A stretch of DNA of 64,000 bases from the NCBI RefSeq assembly GCF_000192475.1, contig NZ_AEYW01000007.1, forward strand, positions 203,142 to 267,141, in the 5' to 3' direction. Numbering within the stretch: position 1 is the first letter of the stretch; each line of letters opens with the position of its first letter. This DNA comes from Ruegeria conchae. Its GTDB lineage: Bacteria > Pseudomonadota > Alphaproteobacteria > Rhodobacterales > Rhodobacteraceae. Below the pieces are notes generated by a model that saw nothing but the letters and a program-made list of their open reading frames with translations, made no database searches and was not told the DNA's origin. A program made the translations under genes and the position numbers. Shown here piece by piece: positions 46,022 through 57,055 of this stretch.

Positions 46022-47281
46022 CTATATCAAAGCCGTCGACAGTATTGGAGCGTAGCTTAGTAGGATCAGAACGGTGGCAACTGCGATTAGAAAGGGCCAA
46101 AGAGATTTGAGAATAGCCCCCGGGCTCGTGCCGCTCATTGTGGAAGCGATGTAGAGACCGATTCCGACAGGTGGCGTCAGCAGGCCCAGAACCAGATTCA
46201 GGCAAACGACAACACCGAATTGATATGGGCTGATATCATAGGATCCGGTTGCGATGGGCAAAAGAATGGGTGTGATCAGAATGATCGCTGCGATGCCGTC
46301 TATGACCATTCCAACCAAAAGCAGGGCGAGATTGACGATCAGCAGAAACAGAAACGGATCGGATGTAATTGAGGTGATTAAACCGGCCAGATGTTGGGGG
46401 ATTTCTTCGTAGATAATAACCCAGCCGAAAACGCTGGCAGCGGCGATCATGAACAGGATCATTGACGCGTTTGAGGCGGTTCTTTTGAACATCTCGCCCA
46501 GGTTTTGAGGTTTAAGATCGCCGTAGATCAACCATCCGACCAGAAACGCGATCAGTGAGGCGATGGCGGCGGATTCGGTTGGCGTGGCGATGCCGAACAG
46601 GATGCCTCCGATGATCGAAACAGGGATCAGTAGGGCGGGCAGGGCAGCGATCAGAGCGCGCATCGCGTCGCCACGTGACATCCAGACGCCCTTGGGAAAC
46701 TGCTGCGACCACCCAATCAAAGTGATCACCAGCGCAAAGGCCCCGGCCAGCAGTAGACCCGGAATGATTCCTGCGATGAACATGTCGCCGATCGGGATCT
46801 GAGCCAGAACCCCGAAGATGACAAACATCATCGAGGGCGGAATGACGGGCGCCAGCAGGCCTCCCGCCGCTGTGGTCGCGGCGGCAAAGCCTTTATCATA
46901 ACCTTCTTCTTCCATCGCGGGGACCATGGCGCGCGACATTACGGCAATCTGCGCGGTGGCAGAGCCAATGATGGCGGCCATGAACATGTTGGCTAACAGG
47001 TTGATATAGGCAAGCCCACCTCGGAACCCGCCCACAAAGACACGCGCCAAAGCAACCAGGCGACGCGTCATGCCGCCTTCGTTCATCAGCTCTCCGGTTA
47101 ACATGAACAGGGGGATCGCCAGCAGGCCATAATTCTCCAGCCCGCCAAACATCTTCTGGGCAAAACTGTCATAGAGAACAGTATTACCGCTCTCCCAGAT
47201 GTACCAGATCGCCGTAATAGCAAGAACGATGGCGACGGGAACCGACAAAAGCAGTGCGGCCAGAAAGACAATCGGGCTCAT
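46022..47281 (-). CDS. TRAP transporter large permease (DctM)
   Basis: A 419-residue membrane protein with about 12-13 hydrophobic segments, the Na+-coupled transport subunit of a TRAP carrier. Recognisable segments are FAQKMFGGLENYGLLAIPLF, ATTAAGGLLAPVIPPSMMFV and LTPPVGIGLYIASTMSG. It overlaps the small permease gene by ATGA. Ligand identity depends on the binding protein at 47875. Confidence 0.95.
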   Translation of the reverse strand: MSPIVFLAALLLSVPVAIVLAITAIWYIWESGNTVLYDSFAQKMFGGLENYGLLAIPLFMLTGELMNEGGMTRRLVALARVFVGGFRGGLAYINLLANMFMAAIIGSATAQIAVMSRAMVPAMEEEGYDKGFAAATTAAGGLLAPVIPPSMMFVIFGVLAQIPIGDMFIAGIIPGLLLAGAFALVITLIGWSQQFPKGVWMSRGDAMRALIAALPALLIPVSIIGGILFGIATPTESAAIASLIAFLVGWLIYGDLKPQNLGEMFKRTASNASMILFMIAAASVFGWVIIYEEIPQHLAGLITSITSDPFLFLLIVNLALLLVGMVIDGIAAIILITPILLPIATGSYDISPYQFGVVVCLNLVLGLLTPPVGIGLYIASTMSGTSPGAILKSLWPFLIAVATVLILLSYAPILSTALI

Positions 47282-47811
47282 GATTGCGCGCCCTTAGTTT
47301 GCCAAGCCAGCAGGTGCATCGTGGAATGCAATGTGGCCCCCAGAGCGAACAGCCACATGACCAGCCAGAACAGATATTTCGGCAGCCCGAGAGTCAGGGT
47401 TGGCTCGGCATAGATGAAATTGAAAGTGTTGCCCTGAAAGGTCGCTGTATCGAATCCAGCGCGCGCGATATCCAAAGGTAGGAACCAGCGCCAGCAGAAG
47501 TACAGCATCGCGGCTGCGAAAACGAATACAACCAGATCCACCACCTTGCCGATGATTGCCCTGATATGAGGTGGTACCAGATCAACAACGAGCGTAATCG
47601 AGACCGAGTTGCGGTGATGCAATGCTGCTGATGCGCCTAGAAACGTCATCCAGACCATCGCATAGATCGCCAACTCATCCACCCAGAAAAGCGCGTTTCC
47701 AGCTGTGCGTGTCACCACGTTCAGCAAGATCAAAAGGGTCACGCAGACCGCCAAACCTGCGGCACACCACAACTCTACTCGCGCCCAGGCGGCTGACAGC
47801 CGGTACAACAT
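47278..47811 (-). CDS. TRAP transporter small permease (DctQ)
   Basis: A 177-residue four-helix protein that stabilises the DctM subunit. WVDELAIYAMVWMTFLGASA is the family signature in the second and third segments. It overlaps dctM and follows the binding-protein gene after 63 bp that contain a strong hairpin. Confidence 0.93.
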   Translation of the reverse strand: MLYRLSAAWARVELWCAAGLAVCVTLLILLNVVTRTAGNALFWVDELAIYAMVWMTFLGASAALHHRNSVSITLVVDLVPPHIRAIIGKVVDLVVFVFAAAMLYFCWRWFLPLDIARAGFDTATFQGNTFNFIYAEPTLTLGLPKYLFWLVMWLFALGATLHSTMHLLAWQTKGAQS

Positions 47812-47826
47812 CGCTGATCCCCTATG

Positions 47827-47857
47827 AAAAAGGGCGCAGGATCGACCTACGCCCTTT
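47827..47857 (-). terminator. Hairpin between TRAP binding-protein and permease genes
   Basis: On the minus strand AAAGGGCGTAGG pairs with CCTGCGCCCTTT (single T-G mismatch) around a 5-base loop and is followed by a short T run. It probably terminates part of transcription or protects the 3' end of the binding-protein message, giving more binding protein than permease. Confidence 0.6.
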
Positions 47858-47874
47858 CCTTGATGTATTCACCT

Positions 47875-49471
<1,597 letters not shown>

Positions 49472-49512
49472 TTATCTGCATTTAGATATCTGATTTGCTT
49501 ATATCTATCGGG

Positions 49513-50466
49513 CTAAACCTTAAGTCCGCTTTCTTCGAACCCATTGCGAATGATCTCTTTTTCAGCCTCTGTCAGTTCTAACATCGGGGGCCGTACACGC
49601 CCGCCAGTTTGTCCCAATAGTTCCTGCCAGTATTTGCCAAAGGCGGTGGGTTTGTCCGCAGGCCGGGTACGCTTCATTGCGTCCCGCACTGGGTTCAGGC
49701 TGTCGAACACTTTGCGTGCTTCATCTGCTTTGCCCGCAAAGGCCAGCCGCGTGTATTCATTCATCCGCTGGTCGTTATTGCTCTGCAACAGGTAGGGTGG
49801 TGACGAGCACAGGTACAGTTTCCAGTTCAGTTCGAGGATGTTATCCAGCCACTCATGTTCGGCTGAGGTAGAGACTTGAATCTTGTCGCCGACCATATGG
49901 GTCAGCTTCACGTACATCTCGCGCGGGACCGAGTATTTGATCGCAACGATATTGGGCAGATCGGCAATCCGCGCGCATTCCTCGGGTTGCATGAGATATC
50001 CGCTGTCCGGATGGCTCCACATCGCGATTCCAATATCAAGCTCGTCGCAGAACCGCTTATAATATTGGTACAGAACCTCTCCGCGTTCCTGAACAAAACT
50101 CAGAACGGGCGCATGCAGAACGACGTAGTCGGCACCGCAATTCTGCGCATGGCGTGCTAGGTCCAGCGCTGTGTCCATGTTCTGATCCGAAACTGAAACG
50201 ATCACACCGGCCTTGCCCGCACATTCATCGACGGCAACCTCAAAGTTTCGTTTGCGCTCTTCAAGGCTCATCGAAAAGAACTCGCCTTGTTTGCCCGCTA
50301 CAAACAGGCCCTGAATGCCCAGATCATCAATCCAGTGCCGGATATTCGACCTCAACCCCGCCTCATCCAGCGTAAGGTCGTCATTGAACGGATTCAGGGC
50401 TGCTGCCCAAATTCCTGTCATGTGTTCGCGTGCATAGGCTTTTGCATTGTGCTTGGAGTATTTCAT
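49513..50466 (-). CDS. DapA-family (dihydrodipicolinate synthase/N-acetylneuraminate lyase) lyase
   Basis: A 317-residue class I aldolase-fold protein. The Schiff-base Lys177 in VAIKYS is retained. Positions that in true DapA hold the Thr-Thr pair (here GKQGEF) and Tyr133 (here Trp150 in AMWSHP) are changed, so it is not a lysine biosynthetic enzyme. The frame is open to 50577, and the ATG at 50466 fits the family start. It is divergent from the aspartate-dehydrogenase-like gene and upstream of the dioxygenase on the same strand, so a lyase, hydratase or decarboxylase step in ring-fission product breakdown is plausible. Confidence 0.88.
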   Translation of the reverse strand: MKYSKHNAKAYAREHMTGIWAAALNPFNDDLTLDEAGLRSNIRHWIDDLGIQGLFVAGKQGEFFSMSLEERKRNFEVAVDECAGKAGVIVSVSDQNMDTALDLARHAQNCGADYVVLHAPVLSFVQERGEVLYQYYKRFCDELDIGIAMWSHPDSGYLMQPEECARIADLPNIVAIKYSVPREMYVKLTHMVGDKIQVSTSAEHEWLDNILELNWKLYLCSSPPYLLQSNNDQRMNEYTRLAFAGKADEARKVFDSLNPVRDAMKRTRPADKPTAFGKYWQELLGQTGGRVRPPMLELTEAEKEIIRNGFEESGLKV

Positions 50467-50612
50467 TTCAGACGGGCCTTCCGGTTGACCGCACCATGAA
50501 AGCCCGATCATTCCACCTGATCCAACGCGAAAGCCGGGAATTGGATATCGGAAAATAGAATATCCATGGATTATCAATTTAGAAAACTTTAGCGCTGGAG
50601 TAGGCTTGCCAC

Positions 50613-51386
50613 ATGAGGATCGGATTGATTGGTAAAGGCGCGATTGCGCAATATGTTTCGAACGCGGTTCAGGCCCGGGGACATTCGGTTTGCGCGGTGC
50701 TGGTGAGATCGGGCAGCGTTTCGCAAAATCCGGAACTGTTTGTAGATTCGGTTTCGAATCTCACGGCGAATACGGAACTGGTGATTGATTGCGCGGGCCA
50801 TCGGGCACTGGAGGAGTACGGGCCCCAGATTCTGGCTTGCGGCCTCGATCTGGTTACCGTTTCCATTGGCGCACTGGCGGATCAGAGGGTGGCAGATGCG
50901 TTGGCATCGGCCGCACGGGAAGGTGGGGCAAAGCTGCATCTGGCCAGCGGTGCGATCGGAGCGCTCGATTGCCTTAGTGCCGCCGCGACGGGCAAGCTGG
51001 AAAAAGTCACCTATGTCGGGCGGAAACCGCCACTGGGCTGGATGGGTTCACCGGCAGCGGACAAACTGCACCTGGAGGCTCTGACAATCGCGGAAACGCA
51101 TTTCAAAGGCACCGCCCGAGAGGCTGCACTGAGATTTCCTAAGAACGCGAATGTTGCGGCGGCGGTCGCGCTGGCAGGGCTGGGTTTCGACCAAACGCAG
51201 GTCCGTCTGATCGCTGACCCTTCGATTACGCGCAACATCCACGAGATCGAAGCCGAAGGCGATTTCGGGCAGTTCCATTTTCAGATCAGCGGAAATTCCC
51301 TGCCTGACAATCCGCGCAGCTCAGCACTGGCCGCGATGAGCGTCGTCTCGAAACTCGAACAGATTTCAAGTCCAGTCGTGCTCTGA
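50613..51386 (+). CDS. Aspartate-dehydrogenase-like (NadX-type) oxidoreductase
   Basis: A 257-residue NAD(P)-binding protein. The N-terminal Rossmann motif IGLIGKGAIAQYV, VIDCAGHRALEEYG and LHLASGAIGALDCLSAA, and the C-terminal RFPKNANVAAAVALAGLGFD are typical of L-aspartate dehydrogenase (TM1643/NadX group). In catabolic loci such enzymes may oxidise or form other amino acids or imines. It is divergent from the lyase gene by 146 bp and is followed after 2 bp by the LysR gene. Confidence 0.9.
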   Translation: MRIGLIGKGAIAQYVSNAVQARGHSVCAVLVRSGSVSQNPELFVDSVSNLTANTELVIDCAGHRALEEYGPQILACGLDLVTVSIGALADQRVADALASAAREGGAKLHLASGAIGALDCLSAAATGKLEKVTYVGRKPPLGWMGSPAADKLHLEALTIAETHFKGTAREAALRFPKNANVAAAVALAGLGFDQTQVRLIADPSITRNIHEIEAEGDFGQFHFQISGNSLPDNPRSSALAAMSVVSKLEQISSPVVL

Positions 51387-51388
51387 TC

Positions 51389-52333
51389 ATGGTGGGGCGT
51401 CATTCACGCATTGTCGACCGCGCCCTGACTCGGCTGAAATTGCGCCAGTTGCGTTTGCTTGTTGCCGTAGGCGCACACGGCAATATCCAGAATGCAGCGC
51501 GCGAGCTGGGCATTTCGCAACCCGCCGCGACCAAGATGATTCAGGATCTGGAACTAGACTTTGAGGTCAAACTATTCAGCCGAACCAATCGCGGCGTTAT
51601 CCCAACTGTGTTCGGAGAGACCCTGATCCGTCATGGCAAGCTGATCTTTGCACAAGTCTCAAACGCAGCGCAGGAACTTGATGACCTGAATGAGGGGAAT
51701 TCGGGGCGTGTGGTTGTGGGTACTCTGCTCGCCGCCTCGACCAGCCTGCTGCCAACGGCAATTGAAATATTGTTGGCCGATCGCCCGAACGTGGCAATCA
51801 AGATCAATGAAGGCACGAATGAAGTTCTGATGCCCCGATTGCTGTCAGGTGAAATCGATATGGTGGTAGGACGCCTGCCCTCGCACCGACACCGTGACAA
51901 GATCAGGCAGGAGAAACTGTTCGAGGATCACATACTTGCAATTGTTGGCAATCAGCACCCCCTTGCCAGGCGTAAGAACATCTCGTTTGCCCAGACCAAG
52001 CCTTTTGGCTGGATTGTGCCCCCATTGGAAACCACACTCAGACGACAGCTCGACCATTTCTTCGTTGGTCAGCAACAACATGTGCCGCCGGTGATGATAG
52101 AATCCGTGTCCTACCTAACCAACCGGGCTTTGCTGCAATCGCGCGATTTGATTGGGCTTATGCCGGCAGAAGTTGTCTCGCAGGACGTTGCCCACGGTTA
52201 TTTGACGCCGTTGGATTGGGACGTACCCTTTGGTCAGGGGCCCATCGGAGTTTCATTTCGTGCCGATGCCGATCTGTCCCCGGCAGGCCGGGCTTTCAAA
52301 GCCGCGCTACACCAAGCAGTGCAAAAGAAATAG
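51389..52333 (+). CDS. LysR-family regulator of the dioxygenase locus
   Basis: A 314-residue LysR protein (LKLRQLRLLVAVGAHGNIQN, helix-turn-helix AARELGISQPAATKMIQDLE) of the PcaQ/GbpR-like group, whose members sense aromatic catabolites or sugars. Effector-domain motif SGRVVVGTLLAASTSLLPTA is clear. Transcribed with the aspartate-dehydrogenase-like gene and upstream of the ALDH gene. Best candidate to control the divergent 50466-43998 gene run. Confidence 0.9.
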   Translation: MVGRHSRIVDRALTRLKLRQLRLLVAVGAHGNIQNAARELGISQPAATKMIQDLELDFEVKLFSRTNRGVIPTVFGETLIRHGKLIFAQVSNAAQELDDLNEGNSGRVVVGTLLAASTSLLPTAIEILLADRPNVAIKINEGTNEVLMPRLLSGEIDMVVGRLPSHRHRDKIRQEKLFEDHILAIVGNQHPLARRKNISFAQTKPFGWIVPPLETTLRRQLDHFFVGQQQHVPPVMIESVSYLTNRALLQSRDLIGLMPAEVVSQDVAHGYLTPLDWDVPFGQGPIGVSFRADADLSPAGRAFKAALHQAVQKK

Positions 52334-52437
52334 GATCAGGTATTCGCCAATTTGATATCAGTATTCATCCAATTCACTTGAAGTAATGTCAGCCATTGCA
52401 TGAGTTGAAAGGGTCCTAATTCGGAGGCATCAATTAC

Positions 52438-53868
52438 ATGTATCCTGAGCTTAAGCTGTTCATCGCAGGAAAATGGCGCACGACCAGCCAGGATCTGCCT
52501 GTCGTGAACCCGGCGACCGAAGAAGAAATCGCACGTCTTCCCTGTGCGTCCAAAAGCGATCTGGATGATGCGCTTGATGCGGCTGTCAAAGGTCTCAAAA
52601 TCTGGAGCCGCACCGCACCACGCGAACGTGCTGACACGATCCTGCGTGCTGCTGCACTGATGCGGGAACGTCAGGAGGAAATCGCTCAATCCATCACTTT
52701 GGAACATGGCAAACCGCTAAAACAGGCCCGACTTGAGGTGATCCGAGGGGTCGAGTTCTTTGAGTGGGACGCGGGCGAAGCAATGCGCACCTATGGACGG
52801 ATCATACCCGCTGCGCCGGGTCACAAATTCGCGGTACATCACCAGCCCATCGGTGTGGTCGCCGCGTTTTCACCTTGGAACTTTCCTATGAGCCAACCGG
52901 CACGGAAAATCGCTGGTGCACTCGCCTCAGGTTGTTCGATCATCTTGAAAGCGGCCGAAGAAACACCGGCGGGTGCAATCCATATCGCAAAGGCCTTTGA
53001 CGACGCTGGATTACCTCCGGGTGTGTTGAATCTTGTGTTCGGCAACCCAGCAGAAATCTCTGGCCACTTGATCCCGCAGGAACCGATCCGGCTTGTGGCT
53101 TTTACCGGTTCGACAGCAGTGGGCCGCCATCTGACCACGCTTGCGTCCGAACATATGACGCAGGTGCTGATGGAACTGGGGGGCCATGCGCCCGTAATTG
53201 TCTGCGAAGATACCGATGTTCGGGCGGCAGGTGTATCAAGCGCGGTTCGAAAGATGCGCAACGCCGGGCAGGTCTGTACATCACCGACTCGGTTCTTTGC
53301 CCATGAAAGCATCTTCGATGCGTATTCAGACGCGTTCGTCGAACGCGCCGCTGCAACTGTTGTCGGCAACGGGATGGGCCAAAATGTTGAGATGGGGCCA
53401 CTGGCCAATGATCGCCGGGTACCTGCATTGACAGAACTGGTGGAAGACGCCCGCGCAAAGGGCGCGACGGTTGCGACGGGCGGAGCCAAACATGGTGACA
53501 AAGGCTACTTCTTTCAGCCCACGGTCCTACTGAATGTGCCCGACAAAGCGCGTATCATGCAGGAAGAACCTTTTGGTCCGGTCGCGGTAATCAATCCGGT
53601 CACTTCATTGGATCATGCGATTGAGCAGGCAAATTCGGTGCCTTATGGATTGGCAGGCTATGCCTTCACCAATCGTGCAGATTATATCGACCGTTTGATC
53701 GATGAGGTCGAGGTGGGCAATCTGTCGATCAACACGCTCGAAGCCTCGATGCCCGAAACGCCTTTTGGTGGTGTGAAATCTAGCGGCTATGGCCGTGAGG
53801 GCGGAACCGAAGGGTTGGAGAACTACATGACGGTCAAACATGTCTGGCACTCGGCCAAACTCTCTTAA
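52438..53868 (+). CDS. NAD(P)-dependent aldehyde dehydrogenase (GabD-like group)
   Basis: A 476-residue ALDH with PWNFPMSQPARKIAGALASG, FTGSTAVGRHL, MELGGHAPVIV and the nucleophile in AGQVCTSPTRF, close to the succinate-semialdehyde / alpha-ketoglutarate-semialdehyde group. GGAGG is about 10 bases before the ATG. Position in the dioxygenase locus suggests oxidation of a semialdehyde ring-fission product, such as 2-aminomuconate semialdehyde, but sequence alone cannot show this. Confidence 0.92.
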   Translation: MYPELKLFIAGKWRTTSQDLPVVNPATEEEIARLPCASKSDLDDALDAAVKGLKIWSRTAPRERADTILRAAALMRERQEEIAQSITLEHGKPLKQARLEVIRGVEFFEWDAGEAMRTYGRIIPAAPGHKFAVHHQPIGVVAAFSPWNFPMSQPARKIAGALASGCSIILKAAEETPAGAIHIAKAFDDAGLPPGVLNLVFGNPAEISGHLIPQEPIRLVAFTGSTAVGRHLTTLASEHMTQVLMELGGHAPVIVCEDTDVRAAGVSSAVRKMRNAGQVCTSPTRFFAHESIFDAYSDAFVERAAATVVGNGMGQNVEMGPLANDRRVPALTELVEDARAKGATVATGGAKHGDKGYFFQPTVLLNVPDKARIMQEEPFGPVAVINPVTSLDHAIEQANSVPYGLAGYAFTNRADYIDRLIDEVEVGNLSINTLEASMPETPFGGVKSSGYGREGGTEGLENYMTVKHVWHSAKLS

Positions 53869-53906
53869 CCCAGGCGTCGCACAAATCATTTCAACCCTAA
53901 ACAAAA

Positions 53907-53930
53907 AAACCGCGCTCAAAGGCGCGGTTT
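53907..53930. terminator. Bidirectional intrinsic terminator between ALDH and rpmJ
   Basis: AAACCGCGC (53907-53915) pairs perfectly with GCGCGGTTT (53922-53930) around TCAAAG, with an A7 run on the left and TTT-C-TT on the right. It serves convergent genes on both strands. Confidence 0.85.
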
Positions 53931-53952
53931 CTTATTCGGATATGTGCAGCTC

Positions 53953-54078
53953 TTAGCCCTGACGAGCTTTGAACTTGCGCTGCGTCTTGTTGATCACGTA
54001 GACGCGGCCTTTGCGACGCACAACCCGGCAATCACGGTGCCGGTTCTTGAGCGAGCGGAGCGAGTTCTTGACCTTCAT
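53953..54078 (-). CDS. rpmJ: Ribosomal protein L36
   Basis: A 41-residue L36 ([20 protein letters not shown], then [20 protein letters not shown]). It is the longer, zinc-free (C-minus) form: only one Cys remains instead of the four zinc ligands of the 37-residue form. Too short for many gene predictors. Its own message is probably monocistronic, between a terminator and tRNA-Val. Confidence 0.97.
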   Translation of the reverse strand: MKVKNSLRSLKNRHRDCRVVRRKGRVYVINKTQRKFKARQG

Positions 54079-54168
54079 GGTCTGTCTCCAATCTGCGGCG
54101 CCTTCATCAAGGACGTGGCCAGCGCCTGGGTTAATCGGGTGCCCCGGAAATCCGAAGCAGTGAATTCA

Positions 54169-54243
54169 TGGTGGGCGGTACAAGGATCGAACTTGTGACC
54201 CCTTCGATGTCAACGAAGTGCTCTACCGCTGAGCTAACCGCCC
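54169..54243 (-). tRNA. tRNA-Val(GAC)
   Basis: Reverse-strand cloverleaf with encoded CCA: acceptor GGGCGGT/ACCGCCC, D arm GCTC/GAGC, anticodon stem CTTCG/CGAAG with loop TTGACAT (anticodon GAC), T arm ACAAG TTCGATC CTTGT. No integrated element is visible next to it. Confidence 0.96.
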
Positions 54244-54393
54244 ATGAAACCGTCGCTTGGCCTACCCCATAACGAAATGGGGCGCGGAACCCCGCGCCGG
54301 TAGCGGGGTCTATAAAAGGAGTCGTTAGGGGGATCAAGGGGTTTGGCAGAACTATTTTCCGGTCTATGTTCAATGCGAACGAACGGAGAGCCC

Positions 54394-55266
54394 ATGCCCA
54401 ACGCCGCGACCAATGCAGCCTATGTTCTGGATATGCCCGCAGAGCGTACCTCATGCGTGGTATTTGCCTCTCCGCATAGTGGTCGGGCATATCCCGCGTC
54501 GTTGCTTAAACGGTCTGTACTGAACCGTAAAATGATTCGGTCTTCCGAGGATGCCTATGTCGATCAGCTATTCGACTCGGCCCCGGAATCCGGAGCGCCA
54601 TTCCTCGCCGCGGCCATGCCACGCGCCTATCTGGACCTGAATCGCAGTGCTGATGAATTGGATCCGGCGCTGATTCAGGGCGCGCGCCGTCACGGGCACA
54701 ATCCGCGTGTGGCTTCGGGGCTGGGAGTGATCCCCCGCGTGGTTGCCAATGGGCGCGCGATTTACAGTGGTAAGCTGACGATGGACGAAGCGCGCCTGCG
54801 GATCGACACTTACTGGCGGCCCTATCACCAAAAACTGAAATCCCTTCTGTCCGAATCGCATGAGATGTTTGGGCAAGCGATCCTGATCGATTGCCACTCG
54901 ATGCCACATGAGGCGGTCGCAATGGCCGGCGGCTCTGGCAGTGCGCGCCCCGAGATCGTTCTAGGTGATCGGTTTGGTGCTGCTGCTTCGGGGGTGATCG
55001 TCGATCAGATTGAATCTGCATTCACAGATGCGGGTCTGAATGTAGCTCGTAATGCGCCCTTCGCAGGGGCCTATGTCGCTCAGACCTATGGACGCCCAAC
55101 CCGGCAGCAACACGCGATCCAGATCGAGATCGACCGCTCTCTTTATATGGACGAAGATACAATTCAGCCAAACGGCAACTTTCAGTCGTTCCGTGAGGTG
55201 CTGCGGCAGGTCACCGGCAAGATTGCCTCCATAGGGTCCGAGCCGTTGTCGCTGGCTGCCGAATAA
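54394..55266 (+). CDS. N-formylglutamate amidohydrolase family protein
   Basis: A 290-residue zinc amidohydrolase of the FGase family. VVFASPHSGRAYP near the start, AYLDLNRSADELD, LIDCHSMPHEA (metal-site His) and QIEIDRSLYMDE match the family. True N-formylglutamate deformylases work in histidine degradation, but no hut genes are here, so another N-acyl or N-formyl substrate is possible. The frame opens at 54343. The ATG at 54394 has GGAG just upstream. Confidence 0.9.
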   Translation: MPNAATNAAYVLDMPAERTSCVVFASPHSGRAYPASLLKRSVLNRKMIRSSEDAYVDQLFDSAPESGAPFLAAAMPRAYLDLNRSADELDPALIQGARRHGHNPRVASGLGVIPRVVANGRAIYSGKLTMDEARLRIDTYWRPYHQKLKSLLSESHEMFGQAILIDCHSMPHEAVAMAGGSGSARPEIVLGDRFGAAASGVIVDQIESAFTDAGLNVARNAPFAGAYVAQTYGRPTRQQHAIQIEIDRSLYMDEDTIQPNGNFQSFREVLRQVTGKIASIGSEPLSLAAE

Positions 55267-55268
55267 CC

Positions 55269-56522
55269 TTAGCGCAGCGCGCGTCCCTTAACGATCGCAT
55301 CATTACCAAATCGGCGGCGAATATCGTCTGTGGCCCGCTCAGCCTGGGATCTGCGTGTGGCACCGGGATCCAGCAAATCACCCGAAATATCAGCCTGATC
55401 CTCGGTGCACAAATCGGATAGGCCACATCCAAGCAGGCGATACGGGCCCTGATCCCCAACCTGATCGAACAATCCGCGCGCCGTGCGATATATCCTATCC
55501 GCGATCTGTGTCGCGTCGCGCAACGACACGCGCCGGGTAATGACTTTGTGATCGGCTTGTTTCAGTTTCAGCGTCACAATCCGACCCGCCAATCCCTTGG
55601 CTTTGGCACGATCGGCCACTTTTTCGGACATGCGCCACAGGTGTCCGTCTAATATTTCGATGCTGGCGGTGTCTTCAAAAAACGTGGTCTCGTTGCTTAT
55701 CGACTTCATCGGTTCATGCGCAGAGACGCGCCGCTTATCCTGCCCTCGGGCCAGATGCCATAAGCGATAGCCCATCGATCCGAACCGGGCGGTCAGTGCC
55801 TCCTGATCCCAGCGCAGAAGATCGGCAAATGTTCGAATTCCTACACGATCCAGCGATTCTTGCGCAGCCGGGCCGATTCCCCAGATCAGCCTCACTGGTT
55901 TATCGTGCAAAAACTCAGCTGTTTCAGCCTTGCCGATCACCGAAAACCCGCGCGGTTTGTCCAGATCTGAAGCGACCTTGGCCAAAAACTTGTTGTGGCT
56001 AAGACCGATTGAGCCGGTCAAGCTAAGTTCATCCTTCATTCGTCTGACCAGCCGTGCCAGCATTACAGCTGGTGGCGCACCATGCAGTCGTTCAGTGCCC
56101 GACAAGTCCATAAACGCCTCATCCAGTGACAGCGGTTCCACAACAGGCGTCAATTCGTCCATCATCTCCCGGATTTGGCGTGAAACGCTGGCATAAACCG
56201 ACATGCGCGGTTTGATCACGACCGCGTCGGGGCACAGCTGAAGTGCCTTGAACATCGGCATCGCTGATCGCACGCCGCGTATACGCGCGACATAACACGC
56301 GGTCGATACCACCCCGCGCTTCCCACCCCCGATAATCACCGGCTTGTCTGCCAGTTCGGGATTATCGCGCTTTTCGACAGATGCGTAGAAGGCATCGCAA
56401 TCCATATGAGCGATGGTTAGATCGAACAACTCGGGGTGCGATTTCAATCGTGGGCTGCCACAGTATGTGCAGCGCTTGCTCTGCTCTATTTGATTTAAAC
56501 AATCGCGACAGATAGCAGGCAT
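55269..56522 (-). CDS. dinB: DNA polymerase IV (Y family) with N-terminal zinc ribbon
   Basis: A 417-residue translesion polymerase. Catalytic acids lie in AHMDCDAFYASVEK and SLDEAFMDLSG. An extra N-terminal Cys-rich segment (CRDCLNQIEQSKRCTYC) precedes the palm, a feature of many alphaproteobacterial copies. No beta-clamp motif was located with confidence at the C-terminus. A GTG at 56525 is possible; the ATG at 56522 is preferred. Tail to tail with the FGase-like gene (2 bp). Confidence 0.94.
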   Translation of the reverse strand: MPAICRDCLNQIEQSKRCTYCGSPRLKSHPELFDLTIAHMDCDAFYASVEKRDNPELADKPVIIGGGKRGVVSTACYVARIRGVRSAMPMFKALQLCPDAVVIKPRMSVYASVSRQIREMMDELTPVVEPLSLDEAFMDLSGTERLHGAPPAVMLARLVRRMKDELSLTGSIGLSHNKFLAKVASDLDKPRGFSVIGKAETAEFLHDKPVRLIWGIGPAAQESLDRVGIRTFADLLRWDQEALTARFGSMGYRLWHLARGQDKRRVSAHEPMKSISNETTFFEDTASIEILDGHLWRMSEKVADRAKAKGLAGRIVTLKLKQADHKVITRRVSLRDATQIADRIYRTARGLFDQVGDQGPYRLLGCGLSDLCTEDQADISGDLLDPGATRRSQAERATDDIRRRFGNDAIVKGRALR

Positions 56523-56611
56523 CACAGGTTCTTTCGGTCCAGTTTCGACTTGGCGAAGTCTCTGGGTCGGTTAGAATCTATCTCGATTGGGCCGGAATAA
56601 AAAGGGGATTG

Positions 56612-57004
56612 ATGGATTTCACCGGGGCCAAAACTGCGCTGTTCCTCGGGGACGAATTGCTTGTGATTTTGCGAGACCAAAAAGATGATATCCCCTTTCC
56701 CGGGCATTTCGATTTCCCCGGCGGAGGGCGAGAGGAGGGCGAATCCCCCATAGAATGTGCGTTGCGAGAGACGGTCGAAGAAGTTGGGCTGAACTTGTCG
56801 GAAACTGATATTGTATGGTCCCGTCAATACGATCAAAACTGGTTCTTTGTTGCCCGACGCCCGGCCCAAGATGTGCATCTTGTCCAATTGGGTGACGAAG
56901 GGCAGGGATGGTGCCTGATGCACCCTCAAGATTATTTGGCCGACCCACTTGCGATACCCTATTTCGTTGTCCGTCTAAAGGATTACCTTACCGAACTTGG
57001 GTAG
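56612..57004 (+). CDS. Nudix hydrolase
   Basis: A 130-residue Nudix protein with the box GGGREEGESPIECALRETVE followed by EVGL (metal-binding Glu residues). Such enzymes cleave nucleoside diphosphates linked to X. The substrate cannot be told. GGGG precedes the ATG at 56612 (TTG at 56609 also in frame). Divergent from dinB across 89 bp. Confidence 0.92.
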   Translation: MDFTGAKTALFLGDELLVILRDQKDDIPFPGHFDFPGGGREEGESPIECALRETVEEVGLNLSETDIVWSRQYDQNWFFVARRPAQDVHLVQLGDEGQGWCLMHPQDYLADPLAIPYFVVRLKDYLTELG

Positions 57005-57035
57005 TGGAAAAGGGTTGGTTGTTCTCAGAAGAAAG

Positions 57036-57055
57036 CCCCCCGCTGGTGCGGGGGG
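57036..57055 (+). terminator. GC-rich hairpin after the Nudix gene
   Basis: CCCCCCGC pairs fully with GCGGGGGG around TGGT, 31 bases after the Nudix stop. No T tract follows, so termination may be inefficient. Confidence 0.5.

Noticed and set aside
56522..56929. Minus-strand frame over the Nudix gene
   Set aside because: The Nudix box on the plus strand is unmistakable, and the minus frame is its shadow.
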